Shown: one piece after another, positions 41,800 through 50,441 of the stretch | Layout of the letters: the number at the start of each line of letters is the position of its first letter | Numbering within the stretch: the stretch's first letter is position 1 | NCBI GenBank assembly: GCA_963677755.1 | Contig: OY782506.1 | Coordinates: forward strand, 2,356,001 to 2,420,000 | Length of the DNA stretch: 64,000 nucleotides | Direction of reading: 5' to 3' | Source of the DNA: JAIOSF01 sp963677755 | GTDB lineage: Bacteria > Campylobacterota > Campylobacteria > Campylobacterales > Arcobacteraceae | Position numbers and translations under genes: made by a program | The notes under the pieces: model-generated | What the model was told of the DNA's origin: nothing | Seen by the model: the letters and a program-made list of their open reading frames with translations, nothing else | Database searches by the model: none

Positions 41800-42916
41800 A
41801 TGGATGAATAGTAATCTCTGTAATCTCAGAAGTAGCACCTAATCTCATAGGTGGTCCCCAAAAACCTGTCCCTTTGTTTACATATATTTGTAACTCTTTA
41901 CTGTGTTGGTGTAATCCTTCAATATAAGGTTGTACAATTTGCACTAAAAATCTAAATGGATAAAGTTGTCCTCCATGAGTGTGACCACTTAACATCAACT
42001 CAACACCACTTTTTACTTCATCGATATATCTTGGTTGATGGGATAAAAGTATTGTAGGAGAATTTTCCTCTTTATTTTCAAGTGCTTTTTCAATATCTGG
42101 AATAAATTTATCTATTCTATATCCAAACACATCATAAACCCCTGCCAAATTAAATCCTTGATTTTTTTTCCCAATATATACATTTTCATTTTCTAAAACT
42201 GTTATACCAAGTGATTTTACAGTTGATATAATCTCTTCTATTCCATGAAAATACTCATGATTTCCAACAATAAAATATGTTCCATAAGATGATTGTAAAT
42301 GTGTAAATTTTTCTAAAGCTTTTTTAGCTGAACTTATTTTAATATCAATTAAATCTCCTGTAATAACTACTAAATCTGGCTTTAGTTTATTCACCCTATT
42401 TACAATATCTCCAATAAACTTTTCATCAATAAGTCCACCAATATGAATATCACTTAGTTGGATTATTTTATATTTCTGCTGTAAATTTTTTAACTTAATA
42501 TCTACTTTTTCTATTTTTACAAATCTTGCTTCATATAAAGCTCTTCCACTTAATGCAACTGCTCCAAACAAAGAAAATATATCTAATGATTTTTTAAAAA
42601 ACTTTCTACGTGGTGGAATGATTGGCATTTTCTCTAAAGTTACTCTTGATATATCATATATTACAGCACTACAAAACAGTAAAAATAATACCCCAATAGG
42701 AAGTGAAAATAAAAAATAAATGGTATTGGGAACATTAGCATAATATCGTCCACTTATATATCCAATAATTCCTATAAAGTTTATCACTAAAAAGATATTT
42801 AAATATCTTTTATACCTTTTATTTATATCAAGCTTATTAATAAACCTTTTTGATGCATAAAAACTAATAAAAGCAAACACCACTAAAAAAATTGTCATAA
42901 ATATTGTTATTCTCAT
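41798..42916 (-). CDS. Membrane-anchored calcineurin-type metallophosphoesterase
   Basis: 372 residues. The N-terminal 90 hold two or three membrane helices and a basic loop (IIPPRRKFFKKSL). The catalytic domain follows with every metal-site block: LSDIHIGG, VITGDLIDI, GNHEYFHG, LLSHQPRY and LSGHTHGGQLYPF. This is the YkuE/YaeI-like branch; some relatives hydrolyse UDP-2,3-diacylglucosamine or other phosphodiesters, but the substrate here is unknown. No Shine-Dalgarno precedes ATG 42916, and TATACT lies 7 nt upstream of it, so the mRNA may be leaderless. An in-frame ATG seven codons in is an alternative start. Confidence 0.87.
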   Translation of the reverse strand: MRITIFMTIFLVVFAFISFYASKRFINKLDINKRYKRYLNIFLVINFIGIIGYISGRYYANVPNTIYFLFSLPIGVLFLLFCSAVIYDISRVTLEKMPIIPPRRKFFKKSLDIFSLFGAVALSGRALYEARFVKIEKVDIKLKNLQQKYKIIQLSDIHIGGLIDEKFIGDIVNRVNKLKPDLVVITGDLIDIKISSAKKALEKFTHLQSSYGTYFIVGNHEYFHGIEEIISTVKSLGITVLENENVYIGKKNQGFNLAGVYDVFGYRIDKFIPDIEKALENKEENSPTILLSHQPRYIDEVKSGVELMLSGHTHGGQLYPFRFLVQIVQPYIEGLHQHSKELQIYVNKGTGFWGPPMRLGATSEITEITIHP

Positions 42917-42954
42917 AACAAGAAGTATATACTTTATTTGCTATAATCCACTTT
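42917..42954. promoter_or_regulatory. 38-bp divergent promoter, leaderless in both directions
   Basis: On the + strand TGCTATAAT ends 7 nt before ATG 42955. On the minus strand TATACT ends 7 nt before ATG 42916. Neither gene has a Shine-Dalgarno. Transcription would start at or within one base of each start codon. Confidence 0.55.
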
Positions 42955-43173
42955 ATGGAAAATAATATAAAAATAGAACTCAATTCTCATATTGTTCAAG
43001 ATCTCCAAACTTTTTCTGAAATTTTAAAAAAATCACCAAGTGAAATTATCAATACTGCGTTAAAAGATTATTTTGAAAAAGAACAAGAGAAGTTAGATGC
43101 AAATACATTAGATATGGATGGTGGTATGACAAAAATGGATTTTGATGAATTTTGGGATGGTGTAGATATATAA
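42955..43173 (+). CDS. Ribbon-helix-helix (CopG-like) small protein
   Basis: 72 residues. The first 45 fit a ribbon-helix-helix DNA-binding fold: strand IKIELNSHIVQDL, helix TFSEILKKSPSEIINTALK, helix DYFEKEQEKLD. The acidic tail (MDGGMTKMDFDEFWDGVDI) could contact a partner. RHH proteins are often antitoxins, but no toxin gene is next to it: the neighbour is a phosphoesterase in the other direction and thiC. It has no ribosome-binding site and an ideal extended -10 directly upstream, so it is probably read from a leaderless mRNA. Function unknown. Confidence 0.7.
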   Translation: MENNIKIELNSHIVQDLQTFSEILKKSPSEIINTALKDYFEKEQEKLDANTLDMDGGMTKMDFDEFWDGVDI

Positions 43174-43236
43174 CACGCGATTTTTTACTTGTTTTTATTA
43201 AATAAACCATATAAGAAAAAGTAAATAAAAGTTAGA

Positions 43237-43242
43237 TATAAT
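43237..43242 (+). promoter_or_regulatory. Probable -10 element of thiC
   Basis: TATAAT 66 nt before the thiC start. The short leader has no TPP-riboswitch motif. Confidence 0.45.
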
Positions 43243-43308
43243 CAAATTTAAAATCAAATAGGGGTATTTTTATCCTAAATAAATAACTATAGTATAAGGT
43301 AAATATTA

Positions 43309-44649
43309 ATGAGAGATTGGTTAGATAATCATAAAGATGATACAGTAAGAACACAGATGTACTACGCAAAGCAAGGTATAATTACCCCAGATATGGAATA
43401 TGTGGCACAAGTTGAAAATCTTGATCCAGAACTAATACGAAGTGAAGTAGCTCGTGGACGTATGATAATCCCAGCAAATATAAATCACAGACATATGAAA
43501 CCAATGGCTATAGGAATAGCCTCTAAATGTAAAATCAATGCAAATATTGGAAGTTCAGCACTTGCTAGTGATATTGAAGGTGAGATAGAAAAAGTTGATG
43601 CAAGTTTAAAATATGGTGCAGATACTATTATGGATCTTTCTACAGGTGGAGACTTAGATTCTATAAGAGAAGCTGTTATAAAACACTCAACTGTACCTAT
43701 TGGAACTGTTCCTATTTATCAAATCATTCATGATTGTGGAGATGATATCAATAACTTAACAGTTGAAGTGATGTTATCAACTCTTGAAAAACAAGCAAAA
43801 CAAGGGGTAAGTTACTTTACTATTCATGCTGGATTTTTATTAGAAAATATGCCACTTATTGCTCAAAGAAAAATGGGAATTGTTTCAAGAGGTGGAAGTT
43901 TAATGGCTTCTTGGATGATGCACTACCATAAAGAGAATCCATTTTATGAAGCGTATGATGAGATTTTAGATATTTGTGCAAAATATGATGTTTCTTTATC
44001 TCTTGGAGATAGTTTAAGACCTGGATGTTTAGCAGATGCTAGTGATCCTGCTCAGTTAAACGAACTAAAAGTATTAGGTGAACTTACTTTAAAAGCTTGG
44101 GAAAAAAATGTACAAGTTATGATTGAGGGTCCTGGTCATGTTCCTCTAAATGAGATAGAGAGAAATATGAAATTAGAACGTGAGTATTGTCATGAAGCTC
44201 CATTTTATATCCTTGGACCACTTGTAAGTGATATTGGTGCTGGATATGACCATATCACTTCAGCTATTGGAGCTGCTGTTGGTGGATGGCATGGTTGTAG
44301 TATGCTTTGTTATGTTACACCAAAAGAACATCTAGGACTTCCTAATGCTCAAGATGTAAGAGATGGTATCATAGCTTATAAAATAGCAGCCCATGCAGCT
44401 GATATAGCAAGAGGGAGACCAAATGCTCAAGATGTAGATGATGCTATGTCTGATGCTCGATATAATTTTGACTGGAATAAACAATTTGAACTAGCACTTG
44501 ACCCAGATAAGGCAAAAGAGTTCCATGATGAGACACTTCCTCAAGATGTTTTTAAAGATGCAGAGTTTTGTAGTATGTGTGGACCAAAGTTTTGTTCATA
44601 TAAAATCACAAGACAGATAGTTGAAGATAATCCAACTTTAAAAGATTAA
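43309..44649 (+). CDS. thiC: Phosphomethylpyrimidine synthase ThiC
   Basis: Radical-SAM enzyme that rearranges aminoimidazole ribotide into the pyrimidine part of thiamine. The 446 residues correspond to the shorter form lacking the N-terminal extension of E. coli ThiC. Seen are IPANINHRHMKPMAIGI, MDLSTGGDLDSIREA, IEGPGHVPLNEIE and the C-terminal cluster motif CSMCGPKFCS (CxxCxxxxC), typical of this family. No thiamine neighbours are present in this window. Confidence 0.97.
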   Translation: MRDWLDNHKDDTVRTQMYYAKQGIITPDMEYVAQVENLDPELIRSEVARGRMIIPANINHRHMKPMAIGIASKCKINANIGSSALASDIEGEIEKVDASLKYGADTIMDLSTGGDLDSIREAVIKHSTVPIGTVPIYQIIHDCGDDINNLTVEVMLSTLEKQAKQGVSYFTIHAGFLLENMPLIAQRKMGIVSRGGSLMASWMMHYHKENPFYEAYDEILDICAKYDVSLSLGDSLRPGCLADASDPAQLNELKVLGELTLKAWEKNVQVMIEGPGHVPLNEIERNMKLEREYCHEAPFYILGPLVSDIGAGYDHITSAIGAAVGGWHGCSMLCYVTPKEHLGLPNAQDVRDGIIAYKIAAHAADIARGRPNAQDVDDAMSDARYNFDWNKQFELALDPDKAKEFHDETLPQDVFKDAEFCSMCGPKFCSYKITRQIVEDNPTLKD

Positions 44650-44663
44650 TAAACAATTTTTAA

Positions 44664-44690
44664 AGATATAGATTGATACAATCTATATCT
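44664..44690. repeat. 12-bp-arm hairpin after thiC
   Basis: AGATATAGATTG and CAATCTATATCT are perfect inverted arms with loop ATA. No T run follows on the + strand, so it may protect the mRNA 3' end rather than terminate. Confidence 0.6.
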
Positions 44691-44701
44691 GAATAGTTAT
44701 T

Positions 44702-44732
44702 CACTTTAATTATTTTAATTAAGAGTGTTTTT
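44702..44732 (+). terminator. Likely thiC terminator
   Basis: CACTTTAATTA pairs with TAATTAAGAGTG (11 bp, one bulge, one wobble) with a 3-nt loop, followed by five T. Confidence 0.5.
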
Positions 44733-44782
44733 ATCTTATTAAGATATTATAAGAAGATATAATACTTATTAAGGATATTTTA

Positions 44783-45841
44783 GTGATAACAGAAGAGATA
44801 ATCTTTGCCCTTATTAGCTTAACCGTAGGTATAGCTTATGGAGTGATTGCCCAAAGAGAGCAATTTTGTTTTAGTGGAGGGATAAAAGATTTAATACTTT
44901 TTAAACATACAAGAAGAACCGCATCACTTATAATAGCAATTACAACTGCTATTGTTTTTACCCAAATTTTTTCATACTCTTTTGATATTGATTTAACCCA
45001 AACTCGATATTATCTTAATGTTAATTATCTTTTTATAATAATTGGTGGTAGTTTATTTGGTATTGGGATGATGATAAGTGATGGTTGTAGTTCTCGCCAC
45101 CTAATAAAATTTGCACAAGGGGATATGGACTCTTTACATATCCTTATCTCTCTTGGGATATTCTCTTTTTTAACCTATACAATCATAGGGTATTTTTATA
45201 GTGATATATATTCAAATGAGATCATATCTTTGGGACAAATAGAAAAATCATTAGAGATACCTCTTTATATAATGGGAGCTATTTTACTATTTTTACTCTA
45301 TAAAAGTTTAAAAAAATGTAGAAATATTTTTCAAACATGGGATGGTTTTTTGATTGGACTACTTATAACAGCTGGTTGGTATGTTACAACTGTTATTGCA
45401 GATGATTATTTTTTAACACAAGCGAAACAGAGTTTATCATTTGTTTACCCTTTAGGAAAAATAGTTGAATATGTTTTAAGTGGATTTAGTATAAATATAT
45501 TGCTATTTTCTGTTCTTATTATGGTTGGAGTTGTAATAGGAGCTTTTATATCTTCAAAATTTAACAAAAAATACTCCTCAAAATATATGTGTGATAACTC
45601 TCAGCAAAAACCACCAAAACTTTTTGAAAAAATAGTTGGTGGTGCTTTTATGGGTATTGGTGGAATATTAGCAATTGGTTGTACTGTAGGGCAAGGATTA
45701 AGTGGTTTATCTACTTTGTCTTTTGCATCTTTAGTTGCAATTGGTTCTATATATATCTCAGCATATTTCACAGCTATTTATCTAAAAAAGAGAAATGCAC
45801 TTATCGCTTGTTTTGTGTTTGATTTTGAAGATAAAAAATAA
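44783..45841 (+). CDS. YeeE/YedE-family sulfur-compound transporter
   Basis: Inner-membrane protein with about nine hydrophobic helices (352 residues). It has the conserved cysteine motifs of thiosulfate transporter YeeE/TsuA: REQFCFSGGIKD near the N-terminus, SDGCSSRHL in the middle and AIGCTVGQGLSGLSTLS near the C-terminus. Thiosulfate or a related sulfur species is the likely cargo. The start is GTG, 7 nt after AAGGA. No TusA-like partner (TsuB) is adjacent; the next gene is the Fe-S carrier Mrp, which also needs sulfur, although a link is not shown. Confidence 0.87.
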   Translation: MITEEIIFALISLTVGIAYGVIAQREQFCFSGGIKDLILFKHTRRTASLIIAITTAIVFTQIFSYSFDIDLTQTRYYLNVNYLFIIIGGSLFGIGMMISDGCSSRHLIKFAQGDMDSLHILISLGIFSFLTYTIIGYFYSDIYSNEIISLGQIEKSLEIPLYIMGAILLFLLYKSLKKCRNIFQTWDGFLIGLLITAGWYVTTVIADDYFLTQAKQSLSFVYPLGKIVEYVLSGFSINILLFSVLIMVGVVIGAFISSKFNKKYSSKYMCDNSQQKPPKLFEKIVGGAFMGIGGILAIGCTVGQGLSGLSTLSFASLVAIGSIYISAYFTAIYLKKRNALIACFVFDFEDKK

Positions 45842-45909
45842 GATAATTGTATTAAGAGTAAATTTATCTTATTTGGTTAGAATTTGGAAAATAAAAAAGG
45901 ATTAAAAAT

Positions 45910-47118
45910 ATGGCTAATATAGATGATATTAAAAACAAATTAAAATCTGTTGCGTATCCTGGATTTACAAAATCTATTGTTGATTTTGGTTTTGTAAAAG
46001 ATATAGAACTTAATGGTAATGATGTTATCGTTGATTTAGAGATAACTTCAAGCGCTTCTGAAGTTGAAGAAACTTTAAAAAATGATATTACAAAAGAGTT
46101 AAAAGTTTTAGGATTAGAAAATATTCAAGTTATAGTAAAAAAACCTGAAGCTCCAAAACAACAAAGTAATAGTGTAAGTGGGAAAAATATAGCTCCACAA
46201 GTAAAAAACTTTGTTATGGTTAGTTCAGGTAAAGGTGGAGTTGGGAAATCAACAACATCAGTAAATCTTGCAGTGGCTCTTGCTATGCAAGGGAAAAAAG
46301 TTGGTCTTTTAGATGCAGATATTTATGGTCCAAATATTCCACGGATGATGGGATTTGAGGGTGCTGAACCTGAGATAGTTGGAAATAAAGTTATCCCATT
46401 TAAAGCATACGGTATTGAGATGATGTCTATGGGAAGTTTAATAGACCAAGGGCAAGCTTTGATGTGGAGAGGTGCTATGGTTATGAAAGCTATAACACAA
46501 CTTCTTCAAGATATCGCATGGGGTGAATTAGACTGTTTAGTTATAGATATGCCACCAGGAACAGGTGATGCTCAACTAACACTTGCTCAAAGTGTGCCTG
46601 TAGCAGCTGGAGTTAATGTAACAACACCACAACATGTAGCACTTGATGATTCAAGAAGAAGTTTAGATATGTTTAAAAAACTCCACATTCCAGTGGCTGG
46701 AATTGTTGAAAATATGTCTGGTTTTATTTGTCCAAAATGTGGAGAAGAGTCAGATATCTTTGGTGCAGGAACTTGTGAAGAGTTAGGAAAAGAGTATGGT
46801 ACAAAAGTTATAGCAAATATTCCAATTGAACCAAGTATTAGAGTTGGTGGAGATGAGGGTAAACCTATAGTTTATTTCTATCCTGATAGTAATAGTGGAA
46901 AAAGATATTTAAAAGCTGCAGAAGCTTTATGGGAAAGTATCCAAGAATCACACAAAGATGGAAAAATAGGAAATGATGCTATTCAACCAACAATGCCTGC
47001 AGGTGTAAGTGCTTGTAGTACAGAGGGTCAAGCACATAAAGCACAACAAGAAGCTGCTAAAAGTGGTGGATGTGGATCTCATGATGGAGATGGACAAGGT
47101 GGATGTGGTTGCCACTAA
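45910..47118 (+). CDS. apbC: Mrp/ApbC iron-sulfur cluster carrier ATPase
   Basis: P-loop ATPase that binds and delivers Fe-S clusters. An N-terminal MIP18/DUF59 domain (about 1-78) is followed by a linker. The deviant Walker A loop GKGGVGKST lies at residues 107-115, then come LLDADIYGPNIPRMM, CLVIDMPPGTGDAQLTL and the cluster cysteines in FICPKCGEES. The last 30 residues are unusual: CSTEGQAHKAQQEAAKSGGC followed by Gly/Cys/His repeats ending GGCGCH, probably an extra metal-binding tail. A strong terminator follows. Confidence 0.93.
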   Translation: MANIDDIKNKLKSVAYPGFTKSIVDFGFVKDIELNGNDVIVDLEITSSASEVEETLKNDITKELKVLGLENIQVIVKKPEAPKQQSNSVSGKNIAPQVKNFVMVSSGKGGVGKSTTSVNLAVALAMQGKKVGLLDADIYGPNIPRMMGFEGAEPEIVGNKVIPFKAYGIEMMSMGSLIDQGQALMWRGAMVMKAITQLLQDIAWGELDCLVIDMPPGTGDAQLTLAQSVPVAAGVNVTTPQHVALDDSRRSLDMFKKLHIPVAGIVENMSGFICPKCGEESDIFGAGTCEELGKEYGTKVIANIPIEPSIRVGGDEGKPIVYFYPDSNSGKRYLKAAEALWESIQESHKDGKIGNDAIQPTMPAGVSACSTEGQAHKAQQEAAKSGGCGSHDGDGQGGCGCH

Positions 47119-47142
47119 ATTAAGTAACCATCAAAAAAATTT

Positions 47143-47176
47143 AAAAGCTTGTAAGTAAATCTTACAAGCTTTTTTT
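47143..47176 (+). terminator. Strong terminator after apbC
   Basis: AAAAGCTTGTAAG pairs with CTTACAAGCTTTT (13 bp, 5-nt loop) and runs into T residues. Confidence 0.88.
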
Positions 47177-47210
47177 ATATAATACTAAAATTAAATCCAA
47201 AAGGAATCAT

Positions 47211-47891
47211 ATGAAAGTAGATTTATTACAACACTCTAGTTTAGAAGTTTGTGCTCATGCTATACGAACTTGTTGGCAAAGTTTTGACAAAAGTGACGAT
47301 GGGGGTGAAAAAGATAAAGAGCTTATCAATAGAGTTGGTAATAAATTCAAACATGCTTCAACTTTAGAGCATCTTTCATACACATTTTATATAAGTGGAA
47401 TAAGTCGTGCACTACTTCAAGAACTAGCTCGTCATAGAATGGCAAGTCCAAGTGTTAAATCTACAAGATACACTTTAAAAGAGTTAAAAGAGGAAACATC
47501 TTTTACAGATGGTGCTAGTATGGTTGAACTTAAAGAAAAATATACAAATAAAGAGGAAGTTTATGCAGATAAACATATGCAAAGAGCTGCAAAATATATA
47601 GTTTGGACTAATATTTTAGGTGTTGACTTTGCTTCTGTTGTAGCTTTAGAAAATTTACGACTTATGTTACTTGATGGTGTTGCAAATGATAAAGCGAAAT
47701 ATTGTCTCCCAGAAAGTTATAAAACTGAACTTACTTGGAGTATTAATGCTAGAAGTTTACAAAACTTTATATCATTACGAAGTAGTAAGAGTGCATTATG
47801 GGAAATAAGAGAATTAGCGAAATTATTATTTGAATCTTTACCTAAAGATCATCAATATCTCTTTGATGATTGTATAATAAGTGAACATTAA
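47211..47891 (+). CDS. thyX: Flavin-dependent thymidylate synthase
   Basis: Makes dTMP from dUMP using FAD and methylene-tetrahydrofolate, in place of ThyA. The ThyX signature RHRMASPSVKSTRY (RHRxxSxxxxSxRY) is present, preceded by HASTLEHLSYTFYISGISRA. LPESYKTELTWSINARSLQNF holds the catalytic-region Ser and Arg. It has 226 residues. Confidence 0.97.
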   Translation: MKVDLLQHSSLEVCAHAIRTCWQSFDKSDDGGEKDKELINRVGNKFKHASTLEHLSYTFYISGISRALLQELARHRMASPSVKSTRYTLKELKEETSFTDGASMVELKEKYTNKEEVYADKHMQRAAKYIVWTNILGVDFASVVALENLRLMLLDGVANDKAKYCLPESYKTELTWSINARSLQNFISLRSSKSALWEIRELAKLLFESLPKDHQYLFDDCIISEH

Positions 47892-47951
47892 TATACTCTT
47901 TAAGTTTAATATAGTTATAATCTAAGTAATAAATAAAGGGTACTTTCAAAT

Positions 47952-48341
47952 ATGAATATAGAATTAATAAAAACTTTAAAAGTGTTATATGTAGAGGATG
48001 AGATTATCCTACGAGATACTACTTGTAATTCATTAAATTCTATACTAAAAGAAGTTGTTGTAGCTGACAATGGTAAAGAGGGTTTAGAAAAATTTAAAAA
48101 TGATAAATTTGATTTGATTATAACTGATCTTTCTATGCCTGTAATGTCTGGGACTGAGATGATTATGGCAATTAGAGAAATTGATAAAGATATTCCTATT
48201 ATTATAACAACTGCCTATGGTAGCCAAAATATTGAAGTTCAAGAACTCGCAAAAGTTAATTTAACAGATTATGTTATGAAACCTGTAGATGTTATGAAAC
48301 TTGTAGAAACTATAGATAAAGCAGTATCACCTAACTCTTAG
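47952..48341 (+). CDS. Single-domain CheY-like response regulator
   Basis: 129 residues with only a receiver: acidic pair in VLYVEDEII, phosphoacceptor Asp59 in LIITDLSMPVMSG, switch Thr near 87 in IITTAYGS and Lys110 in YVMKPVD. No output domain, so it acts through a protein partner or a phosphorelay. It is not clearly CheY itself; in Campylobacterota such lone receivers often belong to hybrid kinase relays. It converges on ruvC with an 11-nt coding overlap. Confidence 0.88.
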   Translation: MNIELIKTLKVLYVEDEIILRDTTCNSLNSILKEVVVADNGKEGLEKFKNDKFDLIITDLSMPVMSGTEMIMAIREIDKDIPIIITTAYGSQNIEVQELAKVNLTDYVMKPVDVMKLVETIDKAVSPNS

Positions 48342-48819
48342 AACGAAACTTTATCCTTTGAGCATGTGTCAGTGATACAGCAATAGCATCAGTAATATCA
48401 AGAGGTTTTATCTCTTGTTTTAATCCTAAAAGTCTTTTTACCATAAATGCAACTTGTTCTTTAGAAGCTTTTCCATTTCCTACAACTGCTTTTTTTACTT
48501 GTAATGGTGTGTATTCACTAAAATTCCCTATCTCTTGAAGTATTTTTAAACTCATTGCCCCTCTAAATTGAGCAAGTTTAATAACTGATTTTGGATTAAA
48601 AGCAAAAAACATATCTTCTATAGCAACTTCATCTATTTTATTATTTTTAAGAATTATATCAATTCCCTCTACTAACTCTAAAATCTGTTCTTGTAAAATT
48701 CTACTTTTCATTTTAATAAGCCCAGCTTCTACTAATTTTGGTTTATTCACATTTTCACTTAACTCTAAAACCGCATAACCACAGTTGATTGTTCCAGGAT
48801 CAATCCCTAATATTTTCAC
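48331..48819 (-). CDS. ruvC: Holliday junction resolvase RuvC
   Basis: Cuts Holliday junctions together with RuvAB. The acidic catalytic residues are in LGIDPGTINCG (Asp7), VAIEDMFFAFN (Glu) and LDITDAIAVSLTHAQ (two Asp). I choose GTG 48819, giving MKILGIDPG and 162 residues, the normal start and size; an upstream GTG at 48837 would add six residues. The 5' end of the gene lies inside a group of DnaA boxes, as is usual for origins in this phylum. Confidence 0.95.
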   Translation of the reverse strand: MKILGIDPGTINCGYAVLELSENVNKPKLVEAGLIKMKSRILQEQILELVEGIDIILKNNKIDEVAIEDMFFAFNPKSVIKLAQFRGAMSLKILQEIGNFSEYTPLQVKKAVVGNGKASKEQVAFMVKRLLGLKQEIKPLDITDAIAVSLTHAQRIKFRSKS

Positions 48820-48972
48820 CTTTTCACACCTTTTCACTTCTTTTTCTCTAACTATTCACATATATTTATCATTATATCCATATATTCTTACTTTTTATTT
48901 TTTACTTTTTACTTTTTTTAGATATAATAAAAGAATTAACATCAATATAAATATTATTTAGGATTATATAAT
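48743..48972. other. oriC: oriC part 1: DnaA-box cluster and AT-rich region upstream of dnaA
   Basis: Six TTCAC cores on the + strand within 117 bp: 48746-48750, 48754-48758, 48815-48819, 48823-48827, 48833-48837 and 48855-48859. The first sits in TTATTCACA, one base from the E. coli consensus. They overlap the 5' end of ruvC. An AT-rich tract with repeated TTTTTAC follows (48885-48920), a candidate unwinding element, then the dnaA promoter (TATAAT 48923-48928). TTCAC is the reported DnaA-box core in Campylobacterota. Confidence 0.8.
48923..48928 (+). promoter_or_regulatory. Probable -10 of dnaA
   Basis: TATAAT 44 nt before the TTG start of dnaA, just after the AT-rich tract of oriC part 1. 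Confidence 0.5.
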
Positions 48973-50292
48973 TTGACTACAAAAGAGATTTTATCACAAC
49001 TAGAACAAGAAGTATCAAAAAATGATTTTGAAAGATACTTAAAGCAACTTATATACAAAAAATCAAGCTCAAGTGATGAGATAGCTGTTTTTGAAGTAAA
49101 TAATAAATTTATTGCAAATTATATCAAAACAAAATTTTCTTCAGTTATTCAAGACCTCTTTGAAAAAAATAAAAATACAAAACCTTCTATTGAGATAAAA
49201 ATAGCAGGTGAGAGACGAAGAACTACGAAAGAGATTTTAAATAAAAAAATTACAAATAACACTAGTGAAAGTACAATTTTAAATCAATCATACACATTTG
49301 AATCATTTGTAGTTGGAAATTCAAATAAAATGGCTTATACTGCATCTAAAGCTGTAGCTGATAAACCAGGTGTACAATATAATCCATTGTTTTTATATGG
49401 TGGTACTGGTCTAGGAAAAACTCATCTTCTTCAAGCTATTGGAAATGATGCTATTGAAAAAGACAAAAATGTTATTTATGTAACAGTAGAACAGTTTATG
49501 AATGATTTTCTATTTAGTATGAAAAATAAAAATTTAGAACATTTTAAATCTAAATATAGACAATGTGATCTATTACTCATTGATGATGTACAGTTTTTAA
49601 GTGGGAAAGAGACAACTCAAGAGGAGTTTTTTCACACATTTAATGAACTTCACAATGCCAATAAACAAATTGTTTTAACAAGTGATAAACTACCATCACA
49701 AATTGCAGGACTTGAAGAAAGATTGAAAAGTAGATTTGAACATGGATTAAAATCACATATTCAACTTCCAGAGCTTGAAACAAAAATTGCTATTATTGAG
49801 AAAAAAAGTGAATTAAATGGTATTCATCTTACTAAAGATATAGTTCAATACATTGCTACAAATCTTGGTAACTCTATACGAGAAATTGAAGGTGTACTTA
49901 TCCAAATAAATGCAAATGCTAATTTAATTGGTGGAGATATTAATATTGATTTAGTAAAAAGAGTTTTAAAAGATCAAATCAAAGAGACAAAAGAAAATAT
50001 AAAATTAATTGATATTATTAATGTTGTTTCTAATGAACTAAATATAAAGCCAAGTGATCTTAAGTCATCAAAAAGAACAAAAAATATAGTAGATGCAAGA
50101 AGAACTGTTATCTATCTTGCTCGTGAGCTAACACATAACTCTATGCCAGATATTGCAAAGTTTTTAGGTATGAAAGATCACTCATCAGTTTCAAAAAATA
50201 TATCTAAAGCAAATGAGCTTATAGAAACAGATGAAAATTTTAGATTAAAATTAGAAAATCTAAAAAATAAAATTATAAATAAGGACTTTTAA
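48973..50292 (+). CDS. dnaA: Chromosomal replication initiator DnaA
   Basis: Opens the origin. Domain I (about 1-75) is followed by a short linker. The AAA+ domain has Walker A GGTGLGKTHLLQ, Walker B LLLIDDVQFLSGKE and sensor LTSDKLPSQI. The C-terminal DNA-binding domain has ARRTVIYLARELTHNSMPDI and the box-binding motif FLGMKDHSSVSKN. The length of 439 is typical. The start is TTG with AGGA 10 nt upstream. DnaA boxes flank the gene on both sides. dnaN and gyrB follow in order. Confidence 0.98.
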   Translation: MTTKEILSQLEQEVSKNDFERYLKQLIYKKSSSSDEIAVFEVNNKFIANYIKTKFSSVIQDLFEKNKNTKPSIEIKIAGERRRTTKEILNKKITNNTSESTILNQSYTFESFVVGNSNKMAYTASKAVADKPGVQYNPLFLYGGTGLGKTHLLQAIGNDAIEKDKNVIYVTVEQFMNDFLFSMKNKNLEHFKSKYRQCDLLLIDDVQFLSGKETTQEEFFHTFNELHNANKQIVLTSDKLPSQIAGLEERLKSRFEHGLKSHIQLPELETKIAIIEKKSELNGIHLTKDIVQYIATNLGNSIREIEGVLIQINANANLIGGDINIDLVKRVLKDQIKETKENIKLIDIINVVSNELNIKPSDLKSSKRTKNIVDARRTVIYLARELTHNSMPDIAKFLGMKDHSSVSKNISKANELIETDENFRLKLENLKNKIINKDF

Positions 50293-50441
50293 AAATATGT
50301 AGATGTGAATAGATGTGAACAAATTATCATTAAATAAAACAAATTATTTGCTTTATTTAAAGGTTTAAGAGCTTGTTTTCATCTATTCACACCTACTACT
50401 GCTAATACTACTTATTTAATAATATAATAAAAGGGGAAAAA
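50293..50441. other. oriC part 2: dnaA-dnaN gap with DnaA boxes
   Basis: Two GTGAA (inverse TTCAC) cores at 50305-50309 and 50315-50319 face one TTCAC core at 50386-50390. TGTGAATAGATG near 50304 is repeated inverted as CATCTATTCACA near 50381. An AT-rich stretch (50400-50432) follows before dnaN. Together with the cluster upstream of dnaA this makes a bipartite origin, as described for other Campylobacterota. Confidence 0.7.

Noticed and set aside
42955..43173. Toxin-antitoxin module from the RHH protein
   Set aside because: No toxin-like gene overlaps or follows; the next genes are thiC and a divergent phosphoesterase.
43174..43308. Possible TPP riboswitch upstream of thiC
   Set aside because: The leader after the likely -10 is only about 60 nt and lacks the CTGAGA and related conserved TPP motifs.
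44664..44690. Hairpin as an intrinsic terminator
   Set aside because: Perfect stem but no T run after it; the better terminator candidate is the next hairpin at 44702-44732.
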